From Vibrio quintilis (GTDB lineage: Bacteria; Pseudomonadota; Gammaproteobacteria; Enterobacterales; Vibrionaceae), in NCBI RefSeq assembly GCF_024529975.1, contig NZ_AP024898.1, positions 310,001 to 374,000 on the forward strand: a stretch of DNA of 64,000 bases. The letters run 5' to 3'. The translations under genes and the position numbers were made by a program. The notes beneath the pieces were generated by a model that worked only from the letters and a program-made list of their open reading frames with translations, ran no database searches and was not told the DNA's origin. Below are positions 40,285 through 48,446 of the stretch, one piece after another (position 1 is the first letter of the stretch; each line of letters begins with the position of its first letter).

Positions 40285-41169
40285 TTACAATACTGTTTCC
40301 AGTTCTCTGAGTGCCTGCGGCCATTCTCCCGGCCAGACGTATTTATCTTTTAATATTTTTGAACTGTAATGCAGGCAAATATCTGTGGCGAGACCCGGAT
40401 AACGTTGCTGCATGGCACTGAATAGCTCATCGCCACTGTGTGCTGCCCTGGCGACGGTTTCAAATGTTTTTATATACTGACGGGTAAAATCAATGGCATC
40501 CGGAGAGACTCTGCCGGCATCCGGGGCGTGGCCGGGAACGACAATTTCCGGGTTCAGGGCTTCCAGCCTGTCGAGCACATCCAGCCAGTCTTGTCGCAAT
40601 TCGGGTGTTTTGTCATCGGCAATCCACACATGGGCCTGATTGAAGACGGTGTCAGCAGCGACAAGGGTTTTGATGCAGGGAATCCACAGGGCGGACTGTC
40701 CGTCCGAGTCACCGCGAAGCGGGCCGAGAATTTCCAGCCTTTGTCCTTCCAGCATGATAAGCGGTTCTTCAATTAGTTCTACGGCTACTTTTTCTTTTGG
40801 ACCATTGCTCCCCAGTACTTCTGTCCCCCAATAGTTGATTTTAAAATCATAAGCATCGTTGACGAACTCTCCGCACCCTTTTAAAGAAATGATTTGTGCA
40901 TCGGGAAATGCCCGGTGCAGCACCGCAGTGCCCAGAAAGTGATCCGGGTGAAAATGAGTAATATAAATCGTTTGTAACTGACATCCGGTTTCCAGAATCT
41001 CCGCAACCAGCCGATGGGCGTTTGCCAGCGTAAATTGTGTATCGATAACGACAGCATTCTTCTGCCCGTAGACAATGGTTGAATTGACACTAAAGCCATC
41101 GTGTTGATCGCCGCCATTGAAGATTTTGATATTGAGTGGGGAAAGAGAAATGATGTGATTGGAAGGCAT
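40285..41169 (-). CDS. MBL-fold metallo-hydrolase (294 aa)
   Basis: A metallo-beta-lactamase-fold protein. The zinc motif is THFHPDHFLG (HxHxDH), with further ligands in AADTVFNQ (Asp) and VVPGHAPDAG (His). The N-terminus has no signal peptide. ATG 41169 is preceded by AAGGA at seven bases; an upstream start exists without a ribosome site. The fold covers thiolesterases, lactonases and others, so the substrate cannot be named. Confidence 0.88.
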   Translation of the reverse strand: MPSNHIISLSPLNIKIFNGGDQHDGFSVNSTIVYGQKNAVVIDTQFTLANAHRLVAEILETGCQLQTIYITHFHPDHFLGTAVLHRAFPDAQIISLKGCGEFVNDAYDFKINYWGTEVLGSNGPKEKVAVELIEEPLIMLEGQRLEILGPLRGDSDGQSALWIPCIKTLVAADTVFNQAHVWIADDKTPELRQDWLDVLDRLEALNPEIVVPGHAPDAGRVSPDAIDFTRQYIKTFETVARAAHSGDELFSAMQQRYPGLATDICLHYSSKILKDKYVWPGEWPQALRELETVL

Positions 41170-41359
41170 AGATATATCCTTGGTGATGACAAAAATAATA
41201 TGCATTTTAACTCATAAAAAGAGAATGGCTATCATTTTCCGGGGGATTGTTCTGTATCGATGATTTACTGTCCATTTTGCTCAACCTGTCACCCGGGGTA
41301 TCTATGAAACACTGTTTTATAATGTTATTATCCGCTGCCGTTATTCACATCTGAACCCT

Positions 41360-41385
41360 GTATCTTCAGGTTGTTTGGGTATATA
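41360..41385 (+). repeat. Half copy of dispersed palindromic repeat fused to a gene leader
   Basis: GTATCTTCAGGTTGT followed by TTGGGTATATA matches the right arm of the full palindromes. The stub AACCCTG before it may be a decayed left arm. The ribosome site AAGGA of the LRR gene starts two bases after the repeat ends. Confidence 0.7.
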
Positions 41386-41398
41386 CAAGGAATGTTTT

Positions 41399-42835
41399 AT
41401 GAATCTTTTAAGGCTGGGGATCCTGTTGGGAATTGGTTTTATCATTTTTCTGATTCCTGCCGTATTTATTATTTATCTGGTTGTGCTTGGTTTTACCATA
41501 GCCGAGCAGGTGGAAGTTGTCAGTGATGTCCGGTTTCAGGATCCGCAGTTTGAACAATGTGTCAAACAACAGGAGCAGACACATCTGGACCAGATTCGGG
41601 TATTGATCTGTAATGAAATGAACATTCAGTCAGTGGCTGAGATCAAATACATGCCGGCCCTGACAGAGCTACAGGTGCTGCATAACCAGATTGAATCGGT
41701 CGATACAAGCCACTCGCCTGCATTAGAAAGACTGGTGATCGCGCATAATCAGCTGAAAGCCGTGGATGTGTCCGGTAATCCTCAGCTCCGGTTTCTGAAT
41801 GTGTCAGACAATCAGCTGACTCATCTGGATGTTAGTCACAATCCGTTGCTCGAAAGTCTTTATGCTTACCAGACTTCTCTGAACCATCTGGATGTTTCCG
41901 GACTGCCTGAACTGGAAAATCTGGGGGTCAGCAGGCATCAGTTTACAACACTCGATGTTGCTCATAATCCCGGACTGCATTTACTCAACCTGTCTGTCGG
42001 AACCCTCCGGGAAATCGACTTATCTCATAACCCGGCGCTGACGCATTTGTATCTGAGCTCAAATCAGCTGAAAGCACTGGATGTCAGCCATAATCCACAA
42101 CTGGAAGTCATGAATATCAGAGATAATCAACTTTCAGCGCTCGATATCACACAGAACCGGGAATTGCGCGAGCTCAAGGCAGAATACAACCAGCTGGTCC
42201 GGATTGATTTCCGGCAGAACCCTGAGTTAGTCGCGCTTTCCCTGAATAATAATCGCCTGACCGATCTGGATTTATCCACTCAGTCTCAACTGACAAAGCT
42301 GACCGTATTTAATAATCCTTTGAAACAGATTGATTTATATGACGAAGCCACACTGAAACTGTTATCGCTCGAAGGCACCCCGCTTGCGTCTTCAGATGCT
42401 TTTGCTGAGACAGTGAAGAAAAACATCTCTTCTCAGCTGGCGCCGAGAGTCAGTATTCTGGAGGCGGGTCTGATTAACCGCAAAGGCAGTCAGTATACGG
42501 TTACCCCGGCAGTGCAGGTGAGGCCGCATGTCGGCCAGTATATCGGGTTTCGTTATGCGGTTGTTCTACCCGGTGATCAAAACAGGGGCGCAGTATTGAA
42601 TCAATCTCAGTTTCCGGTCACGGTGAGGATGAAACATCCGGAGATTATTGACCCGCAGACCGGTAAAGGGTTCCGGGTATCAAGCTGGGCAGATACAATG
42701 TTCCGCCATTCAAAGAATCTGGCGCTCTGGTATTTTGAAGATCAAAGAGAGGTGGTCAGCGGAAAATGGACGCTGGAGATACTTTACCGGGATGCTGTGA
42801 TTGCCCGTCAAACATTTACGCTCATGGGGGATTAA
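41399..42835 (+). CDS. Leucine-rich-repeat protein with N-terminal membrane anchor (478 aa)
   Basis: A hydrophobic N-terminus (about 5-35, LGILLGIGFIIFLIPAVFIIYLVVLG) anchors or exports the protein. Residues about 80-330 hold roughly eleven to twelve tandem 21-residue leucine-rich repeats with the pattern LxxLxVSxNQLxxLDVSxNP. A conserved-looking cap with one Cys pair (QCVKQQ, LICNEM) precedes them. A beta-rich C-terminal domain of about 120 residues follows, with no family that I can name. AAGGA is eight bases before the ATG. Such proteins usually bind other proteins. It is convergent with a LasA-like peptidase. Confidence 0.88.
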   Translation: MNLLRLGILLGIGFIIFLIPAVFIIYLVVLGFTIAEQVEVVSDVRFQDPQFEQCVKQQEQTHLDQIRVLICNEMNIQSVAEIKYMPALTELQVLHNQIESVDTSHSPALERLVIAHNQLKAVDVSGNPQLRFLNVSDNQLTHLDVSHNPLLESLYAYQTSLNHLDVSGLPELENLGVSRHQFTTLDVAHNPGLHLLNLSVGTLREIDLSHNPALTHLYLSSNQLKALDVSHNPQLEVMNIRDNQLSALDITQNRELRELKAEYNQLVRIDFRQNPELVALSLNNNRLTDLDLSTQSQLTKLTVFNNPLKQIDLYDEATLKLLSLEGTPLASSDAFAETVKKNISSQLAPRVSILEAGLINRKGSQYTVTPAVQVRPHVGQYIGFRYAVVLPGDQNRGAVLNQSQFPVTVRMKHPEIIDPQTGKGFRVSSWADTMFRHSKNLALWYFEDQREVVSGKWTLEILYRDAVIARQTFTLMGD

Positions 42836-42851
42836 AAACTGACGGGTAAAA

Positions 42852-42881
42852 AATATCCATGCCGGTTATGGCATGGATATT
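42852..42881. terminator. Bidirectional terminator between LRR and LasA-like genes
   Basis: AATATCCATGCC and GGCATGGATATT form a perfect 12-bp stem with a 6-nt loop, in the 100-bp gap between the two convergent stops. Confidence 0.8.
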
Positions 42882-42935
42882 CATGATCATCTGAAGGATG
42901 ATTCAGAGCGAATGACTGAATCAATTTGCTCCGGA

Positions 42936-44078
42936 TTAATAGTTCACCGGGTTATCGATCCGGTTCCAGAAACAGACTTTCTTGTTGCTCCGGGTATCTG
43001 TCATGTAAGCATAGCTACAGCTGTCATCATAACTGTAACGGCCGGTATGGATTTTATAAGGCCCGAATGTCATGCCATCAACGGAGTGATAGACGCCATT
43101 TTTTAAGACTGAGAAGTGCATATGTGGCCCGGTAGAGCTGCCGCCAGAGCATAACGCCTGAGATTTGTTGCTGGCATAAATCCCCAGAACCGTATTCTGT
43201 TTGACATACTGGCCATTGGTGACCTGAATGTTGTCCATATGGTAGTAGTTCGTTGCCCAGCCATTGGAGTTAGTGACCCTGACTTCGCATTTTGAAAGCA
43301 CGCTGACGGTGCCCGCATTCGCTGCTGCAACGTCATAAGTCGTTGCGCCCCACTGAGGCCAGTCATAAGAGACATCAAATGAAGAAAGCGGGTAGCCGGA
43401 ACCTGTATATGAGTGAGGACCGTTTGGTACCCAGTTATAACCACGGCGCCACGGCATTTGCATAAAGCCTTCTTCCGGCAGTTTTGATGAAGAAGCCCGC
43501 AGCAGACTTGTGCTCAGCAGAGATGTGCCATCTGTCTCTCCAAACCATTCCTGATACTGTTTCTGCCACTGTTTCCAGTCACTGTATTTGGTTAATTCAT
43601 TCACTAAAGCCAGTGTGGATGGCGTATAAGAAGCCAGCTCATAATCACCGCTGCGGTAGCTGTAGAAATATTGTGATAAGTGATTGGTCAGGTGGGTGAT
43701 TTTTTCTTGATACAGTTTTTTTTCAGCAAGGCTTGGTGTTTTGGAGCCCGGCCAGTCTTCAGTGACGGCCAGAGTCGTGATGACAATCCGGGGATCAACA
43801 CTGGTAATCCCTGCCCAGTGAGTCAGAGATTCCGATAAGAACTCCCACTGAGGCGCATGTTGTTCAAAGAAGCTTTGTATATCAAACGGGCGCTTGACCG
43901 GACGGAAAACAAATTGACTTTCGCTGACCAGACGGTGGGGAACGCTCTGCTCAGCCAGCTGTTCTGCCTTGACTGTTGGCGTATCTACGTGTGTATAAAA
44001 CGAATGGGCAGACACAGCGGAGATGCTGCTGCCGATTAAAAGTGCGAGAGCCAGACTGATCGATTTTTTTTCGAGCAT
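42936..44078 (-). CDS. LasA-like secreted M23 metallopeptidase (380 aa)
   Basis: A staphylolysin/LasA-type zinc endopeptidase. The signal peptide is ALALLIGSSISAVSA. A propeptide-like region (about 25-185) is followed by the catalytic domain from about 190. Metal ligands are His in NGPHSYTGSG, Asp in SSFDVSYDW, and His in STGPHMHFS. NGWATNYYHMDN and ALCSGGSS also match LasA of Pseudomonas, which cuts glycine-rich peptides including those in staphylococcal cell walls and elastin. A C-terminal Cys pair fits LasA disulfides. GCAGGA precedes the ATG. It would be exported and processed outside the inner membrane. Confidence 0.9.
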   Translation of the reverse strand: MLEKKSISLALALLIGSSISAVSAHSFYTHVDTPTVKAEQLAEQSVPHRLVSESQFVFRPVKRPFDIQSFFEQHAPQWEFLSESLTHWAGITSVDPRIVITTLAVTEDWPGSKTPSLAEKKLYQEKITHLTNHLSQYFYSYRSGDYELASYTPSTLALVNELTKYSDWKQWQKQYQEWFGETDGTSLLSTSLLRASSSKLPEEGFMQMPWRRGYNWVPNGPHSYTGSGYPLSSFDVSYDWPQWGATTYDVAAANAGTVSVLSKCEVRVTNSNGWATNYYHMDNIQVTNGQYVKQNTVLGIYASNKSQALCSGGSSTGPHMHFSVLKNGVYHSVDGMTFGPYKIHTGRYSYDDSCSYAYMTDTRSNKKVCFWNRIDNPVNY

Positions 44079-44826
44079 AATTTTTTCCTGCTATTTATTA
44101 TTTAATATTTAAACAACCATGAAGGTTGTATTTTTGTTGTGATATTTGTCTTATATGAATGGGTATCATATCAGGCGAATTTAAAAATACTACTATAGTT
44201 TTTAAATTTTAAAATGATTCATTTTATAAAAATCGGCAAATAGTAATTTTTAACATAATATAATCTTTGTCCGGGTAATAATTATAATGAAATATCTTAT
44301 CTGTTCTATGGGGCTAAGCATCAAATTTTTAAATGAAATATATAAAAATTTATTTGAGTATTTATTCTAAATAAATACGGCTGGACTTTTAGTGCGAATA
44401 AAATAAATAAAATGATAATTTTTATCTAAAATACATGTAGTTAATGTTTTGTGTTGGTGTGCGGTTAAATCAGGGTGAATCCAGATTGTTACCCGGCGGT
44501 ATTTTAATTTTCGGTACCGGTTTCATAGTGTTTTATTCCGAATTGATCGCTGGTTTGAGATATTTTACTTATACCTGCTGAGAAGGTGAATTAGTGATTT
44601 GGTGTTTTATATTATATTTTAACTATTCTGTTTTTCTCTGAGTTTTCTTTATTTTGATAGTTTTAACGATATATTTTCCGGAGAGGGCTCAATTCGTTTG
44701 TGCTGATTTGTGCTGGTATATCTGGCGCGGTTTTATGCGGGGTTTGTCATCCTCCTTTGACTGCCGAAATGACTGACAGTAATAAAGGAGGATGAACACT
44801 GGCGGATACTTTTGGGTCAACAGAGC
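44079..44826. other. AT-rich gene-free gap with a 12-bp inverted repeat
   Basis: About 750 bp with no supportable gene; the stretch 44100-44700 is very AT-rich with many short A/T runs. It holds the probable upstream region of the LasA-like gene. An exact inverted repeat TCATCCTCCTTT (44747-44758) and AAAGGAGGATGA (44784-44795) flanks a 25-nt loop just past the end of the DUF3592 gene and could be its terminator, but it carries no U-run. Confidence 0.5.
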
Positions 44827-45504
44827 TTAGTGTGTCTCTGGTTGTCCGGGGATATTCATGTAGTATTTTGCCGGATTACCGGGCTCGATGAGCACAGTCA
44901 GCTCGTCAGTGATGATATCAGTCGGGTCAAACCAGAGATTTTCACTTTTAAACACATGCAGCTGACTGGTTTGAGGGTTCTGCCATTGCGCAATGATGAC
45001 ATAAGGATGACGTCCGTTCAGCTCAAGAGACGTATTCATCTCAACCTGCTGAAAGCGTGCGGTCACCGGGGTGCCATGCTGTTTGAGATAGTTTTTTTTC
45101 CGGTTACCGAAGAGGCTGAAGATGAAAAATCCAACTCCGGTTAAAAAGAACAGTCCGCCCAGGATGCCGAAAATCAGCGGCCCGAGCCACAGGTGGAAAA
45201 AGCTGTAAATTTCTGCATGTTCAGGAAGATCCGGCCGGTAAACGACTTCTACGTTTTCTCCGCGGGAAAAAGAGGGCGGATTACTGCCGGTTGATGATTT
45301 AAATTCGATCATTTCGCCTTCAGTGGTTTGAAAAGAAACCACCGGATAATAAGTGCCGTCGCTGATAAACGCGATGACTGTACCGTCTGTCCGGACTGAA
45401 TGATTGAGAAAGCTTTGCTGCTGATGAAACAAAAAAGCTGCCAGAGCAAGGAAGACAAGCCCGAATGCCATAAAAGCGAGTTTGAAAATAGATGAAGGTT
45501 TCAT
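44827..45504 (-). CDS. DUF3592 domain membrane protein (225 aa)
   Basis: Two hydrophobic helices (about 5-26 and 103-130) flank a beta-rich domain with YYPVVSFQTTEGEMIEFKSS and GENVEVVYRPDLPEHAEI, the layout of DUF3592 proteins. A second domain with TPVTARFQQVEMNTSLELNGR follows the second helix. I chose ATG 45504, with GGAG about 12 bases upstream; an alternative ATG lies at 45537. Function is unknown for the family. Confidence 0.75.
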   Translation of the reverse strand: MKPSSIFKLAFMAFGLVFLALAAFLFHQQQSFLNHSVRTDGTVIAFISDGTYYPVVSFQTTEGEMIEFKSSTGSNPPSFSRGENVEVVYRPDLPEHAEIYSFFHLWLGPLIFGILGGLFFLTGVGFFIFSLFGNRKKNYLKQHGTPVTARFQQVEMNTSLELNGRHPYVIIAQWQNPQTSQLHVFKSENLWFDPTDIITDELTVLIEPGNPAKYYMNIPGQPETH

Positions 45505-45739
45505 AATGACTGAGAACTCCGGGTGAAAAATAAACATTAATGAAATGGGTCAGAAGACCCTGAGGCGGCGGCAGTCTATTGAGTTGGTTGATAATAAAAA
45601 AGATTGTATTCCATATATTGCGTGTTTATGTGAGGTCTGTTCCATAATGAATGGCAGATTTAAGTGATGAACTCTCTGATTTTCTTCCTTCCTGCAGAGT
45701 CAGCCATGACCGGCTGACTCACAGATGGAGATGATTGCT

Positions 45740-45979
45740 TTACCTTAAATACCGATTTATTTTTTCCTTCCAACCGTCAACTTGTGAACGTTTATCCTGA
45801 ATAGTTTTCAGCAGGTCAACGGTCAGAAAGAAACCGATATCATCACTGCTGAAGTGATAGGTCGCACCAAGGGAATACATGTTATCGAGGTGAATCATCA
45901 ATCCATGCCCGATGTCGCTGGTGCCAGCACGATCCGAGAAAGTCGAGACCGCTGAGATTCCACATGGTATGCCGATCCA
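45740..45979 (-). pseudogene. In-frame open stretch after the stop of the 45980 gene; possible remnant
   Basis: Directly beyond the TGA that ends the 173-residue protein, the same frame stays open for 79 codons and ends at 45740. Its sense text (SLGATYHFSSDDIGFFLTVDL, QVDGWKEKINRYLR) looks like genuine coding sequence. It has an internal ATG at 45898 but no ribosome site. It may be the rest of the upstream gene cut off by a nonsense change, or a fragment of another gene. No family recognised. Confidence 0.35.
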
Positions 45980-46501
45980 TCATGCATGGTCGTCGGTTTT
46001 GGCGAGTTTGATGAAGTCGCGAACCATTTTTACCAGATCAACGAAGTCGGAAAGTGAATTGGTTTGGGAGGCAAAATGAACGATACTTTGAGCATCCTGC
46101 ATACGATCTGTGATTTGGGCATGGGCATTTCCGGCTTCAGTATGACTTACATTGAATGTCCCAACCGGCATAATCGCTTCTAAAAACCGGTAACTCACCG
46201 CAGGATCAATAATATATCCATGCAGGTCATGTGGGTTTAACGTATGAATCAGCATTTCCGTGGTGATGGGGTGGAACAGAGACTGAGCGATGGCGGAAGC
46301 AATCCAGCTTGCAGCAGGCGTTCCCCCGAACTCACAGATGCGTGCGACCGGATCATAGTGATGACTGACATTATAAAAAGTTTCTGTACAACCTTGTCCA
46401 TCAGCTGATACCGGCCTGACTTTCAAAAATGACGCATATTCAGGCATGTTTTCAGGTTGAATGAAATTCGTATGAGAAAGGTTACTACTCTGGTGATTCA
46501 A
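45980..46501 (-). CDS. Hypothetical protein (173 aa), start uncertain
   Basis: A soluble protein without signal peptide or membrane segment. Segments such as FGGTPAASWIASAIAQSLFHP and SDFVDLVKMVRDFIKLAKTDD suggest alternating helices. I recognise no family. The 5' end is a TTG at 46501; an ATG at 46447 is an alternative, and neither has a strong ribosome site. It lies 24 bp after the NTF2-like gene on the same strand and is likely co-transcribed with it. The frame continues open past its stop (see 45740-45979). Confidence 0.55.
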   Translation of the reverse strand: MNHQSSNLSHTNFIQPENMPEYASFLKVRPVSADGQGCTETFYNVSHHYDPVARICEFGGTPAASWIASAIAQSLFHPITTEMLIHTLNPHDLHGYIIDPAVSYRFLEAIMPVGTFNVSHTEAGNAHAQITDRMQDAQSIVHFASQTNSLSDFVDLVKMVRDFIKLAKTDDHA

Positions 46502-46525
46502 TGGTCCGGAGGATTCGCCGGTTGC

Positions 46526-47029
46526 TCACAACATCAGTTTCCGGCTCTCTTTAGCGGCGAGGTTTTGCGGGGCTCTCTCCATTGCCCGGTAAAAGATTTC
46601 CCGGTTGCCCTGCTCGCCGGAAGCGCGCAGAGTCAGGGCATGAATCGTCCAGTCCGAAGAGGTTTTTTCCATTTCAAACCGGTATCTGCCGGAGATTTGC
46701 CAGAATCCGTCACTGCCAATGAAATGGCTGGCCGTCACATCTGCTGTGACTGTCGCATGGTTTTCTGACTGTTCGATTTGGATACCTGACAAATTGTGCA
46801 GCGTATTATCAAAGCCCGGCTGCAAACCGGCCCACTGGCGTATCAGGGCCTTACGGTTGACTGTTGCCGGTTCGCCGCCAAAGACGGACGTGTAATCAAT
46901 CACCACCTCTTCAGAGAACAGTCGCCCGAGATACGCGAAAGCACTCTGGTCTGCGAAGGTGGCAAAACTGTGTATGTTACTGATGATCCGGGCATGTTCT
47001 TTATTGCGTATACCGGCCGCTACTGACAT
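46526..47029 (-). CDS. NTF2/SnoaL-like domain protein (167 aa)
   Basis: A cone-shaped NTF2-like fold is suggested by IHSFATFADQSAFAYLGRLFSEEVVIDYTS, then ALIRQWAGLQPGFDNTLHNLSG and the strand-rich TVTADVTASHFIG with DGFWQISGRYRFEMEKTSSDW. ATG 47029 has GGGGGA eight bases upstream. The fold includes isomerases and binding proteins, so the function is open. It is downstream of an Lrp-type regulator on the same strand, 101 bp away. Confidence 0.8.
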   Translation of the reverse strand: MSVAAGIRNKEHARIISNIHSFATFADQSAFAYLGRLFSEEVVIDYTSVFGGEPATVNRKALIRQWAGLQPGFDNTLHNLSGIQIEQSENHATVTADVTASHFIGSDGFWQISGRYRFEMEKTSSDWTIHALTLRASGEQGNREIFYRAMERAPQNLAAKESRKLML

Positions 47030-47130
47030 GATGAATCCCCCGTTACCCCGACTTCCTGATAAAAGTATAGACAAGGTTTACGGGCACGGGCTGTGCGGGT
47101 ATCGACGCAAACATGGTTCCGGTTGCTGTT

Positions 47131-47613
47131 TTATTCCAGTGGAATCAGGCTGCTGTTTTTTATTTCTTTAACGGAAACACTGGAGTGCAGAGCACTGACA
47201 CCTTTGACCCGTCTCAGCTGGTGAATCCGTTCATAATACTCATCCAGATCCCGGGCAACCACCTGGACAATGTAATCGGCGCCACCGGCAATACAATGAC
47301 ACAAAGGTATCCACTCAGTGGATAACACGAATTGCTCGAAATAATCGGTGTTTTCCACTTCATGACTGCTCAGAGAAACCTGCGTAAAGCCGACCATCGT
47401 GAATCCAAGCCTTTTACGGTTCAATACTGCCGTGTAGCCCGTGATGAAGGCTTCATCTTCCAGCCTCTTCCAGCGTCTCCAGCAGGGTGTTTCACTTAAA
47501 TTTACTTTTTCAGACAGCTTACTGTTGCTCATCCGTCCTTCATTCTGAATATACTTCAGTATGGCTAAATCCGTGTCATCAAGTGCATCCTGAGGGTTTT
47601 CTTTCTTTAACAT
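47131..47613 (-). CDS. Lrp/AsnC family transcriptional regulator (160 aa)
   Basis: An N-terminal winged HTH (DLAILKYIQNEGRMSNSKLSEKVNLSETPCWRRWKRLE) is followed by the RAM/ligand domain (TQVSLSSHEVENTDYFEQF, CIAGGADYIVQVVARDLDEYYERI). Such regulators sense amino acids. It is divergent from a LysE-family exporter 141 bp away, a frequent arrangement in which the regulator switches on the exporter when its amino acid accumulates. Confidence 0.92.
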   Translation of the reverse strand: MLKKENPQDALDDTDLAILKYIQNEGRMSNSKLSEKVNLSETPCWRRWKRLEDEAFITGYTAVLNRKRLGFTMVGFTQVSLSSHEVENTDYFEQFVLSTEWIPLCHCIAGGADYIVQVVARDLDEYYERIHQLRRVKGVSALHSSVSVKEIKNSSLIPLE

Positions 47614-47754
47614 GTTCCTTCCTGAAAAATTCTGCCTTTCATGGGCTTTATTTTAATGTAAAAAGCAATTTAATTCCTGCCAGCTTCCATAAAATATCTG
47701 GTTATCAAATTAACCCTGCGGAATATTCTGCGTTTTTAACTGAAGCTGGTGTTT

Positions 47755-48366
47755 ATGGATACTCAGGTGGCTATCGCCTTCTTGTTCTTTTCTGTTTCTA
47801 TGTCGTTGACTCCCGGAGCCGGCAATATCACGTTGCTGGGAATTTCAAACCGGTATGGTTTTTCAGCTGCTTTACCTTTTGTTGCCGGGACTGCATTTGG
47901 GGTGCTGGTTGTGTTCGGCGGTACGAGCGCCGGGTTGCTCAGTGTATTAACTGCCTTTCCTGGTGTGTACACAATCATTAAATATCTGGGGATGGCTTAT
48001 CTGTTATATCTGGCATGGGGAATCAGCCGTTTCAGGGTTGAAGAGGAGACCCCGCAGCCCATGCCAGCGCACGGGGCAGGATTTATTGCCGGTACTTTAG
48101 TTCAGGTGCTGAACCCCAAAGCCTGGATTGCGGCAATCACGGCATTTTCCCAGTTTACTGACGTTTCTGGCAGCTATCTGATTCAGGTGATGACAATTAT
48201 TACAGTCTTTGTGTTGAGTGTCATTTTGTGTACGCTGGTGTGGGCTTACTTTGGTGCGGCGCTGAAGCGTTTATTGCGTTCCCCGCAGCAGATGTTGCTG
48301 GTCAACCGTTGCCTTGGGGGAACTCTGGCACTGACGGTTGTGTTTATGCTTATTCAACCGGATTGA
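47755..48366 (+). CDS. LysE/RhtB family amino-acid exporter (203 aa)
   Basis: A membrane exporter with about six helices. The LysE hallmarks SLTPGAGNITLLGISNRYGF near the start, YLGMAYLLYLAWGISRF and VQVLNPKAWIAAITAFSQF are present. An in-frame GTG two codons earlier is possible. It is divergent from the Lrp-type regulator, which probably controls it. The substrate (often basic amino acids, homoserine or threonine) cannot be read from the sequence. Confidence 0.9.
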   Translation: MDTQVAIAFLFFSVSMSLTPGAGNITLLGISNRYGFSAALPFVAGTAFGVLVVFGGTSAGLLSVLTAFPGVYTIIKYLGMAYLLYLAWGISRFRVEEETPQPMPAHGAGFIAGTLVQVLNPKAWIAAITAFSQFTDVSGSYLIQVMTIITVFVLSVILCTLVWAYFGAALKRLLRSPQQMLLVNRCLGGTLALTVVFMLIQPD

Positions 48367-48396
48367 TCAATCCGGCGGGGTCGGAAAAGACAAAAA

Positions 48397-48418
48397 ACAG
48401 GCGCCAACCGGCGCCTGT
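48397..48418. terminator. Bidirectional terminator between LysE and GMC genes
   Basis: ACAGGCGCC and GGCGCCTGT form a perfect 9-bp GC-rich stem with a 4-nt loop. The preceding A-run (CAAAAAACA) supplies the U-run for the minus-strand transcript. Confidence 0.85.
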
Positions 48419-48446
48419 CTTCAGTGAAAGCGGAAGCAATCCGTCC

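Noticed and set aside
42873..43135. Small plus-strand frames over the 3' end of the LasA-like gene
   Set aside because: Antisense to a well-supported gene and overlapping its terminator.
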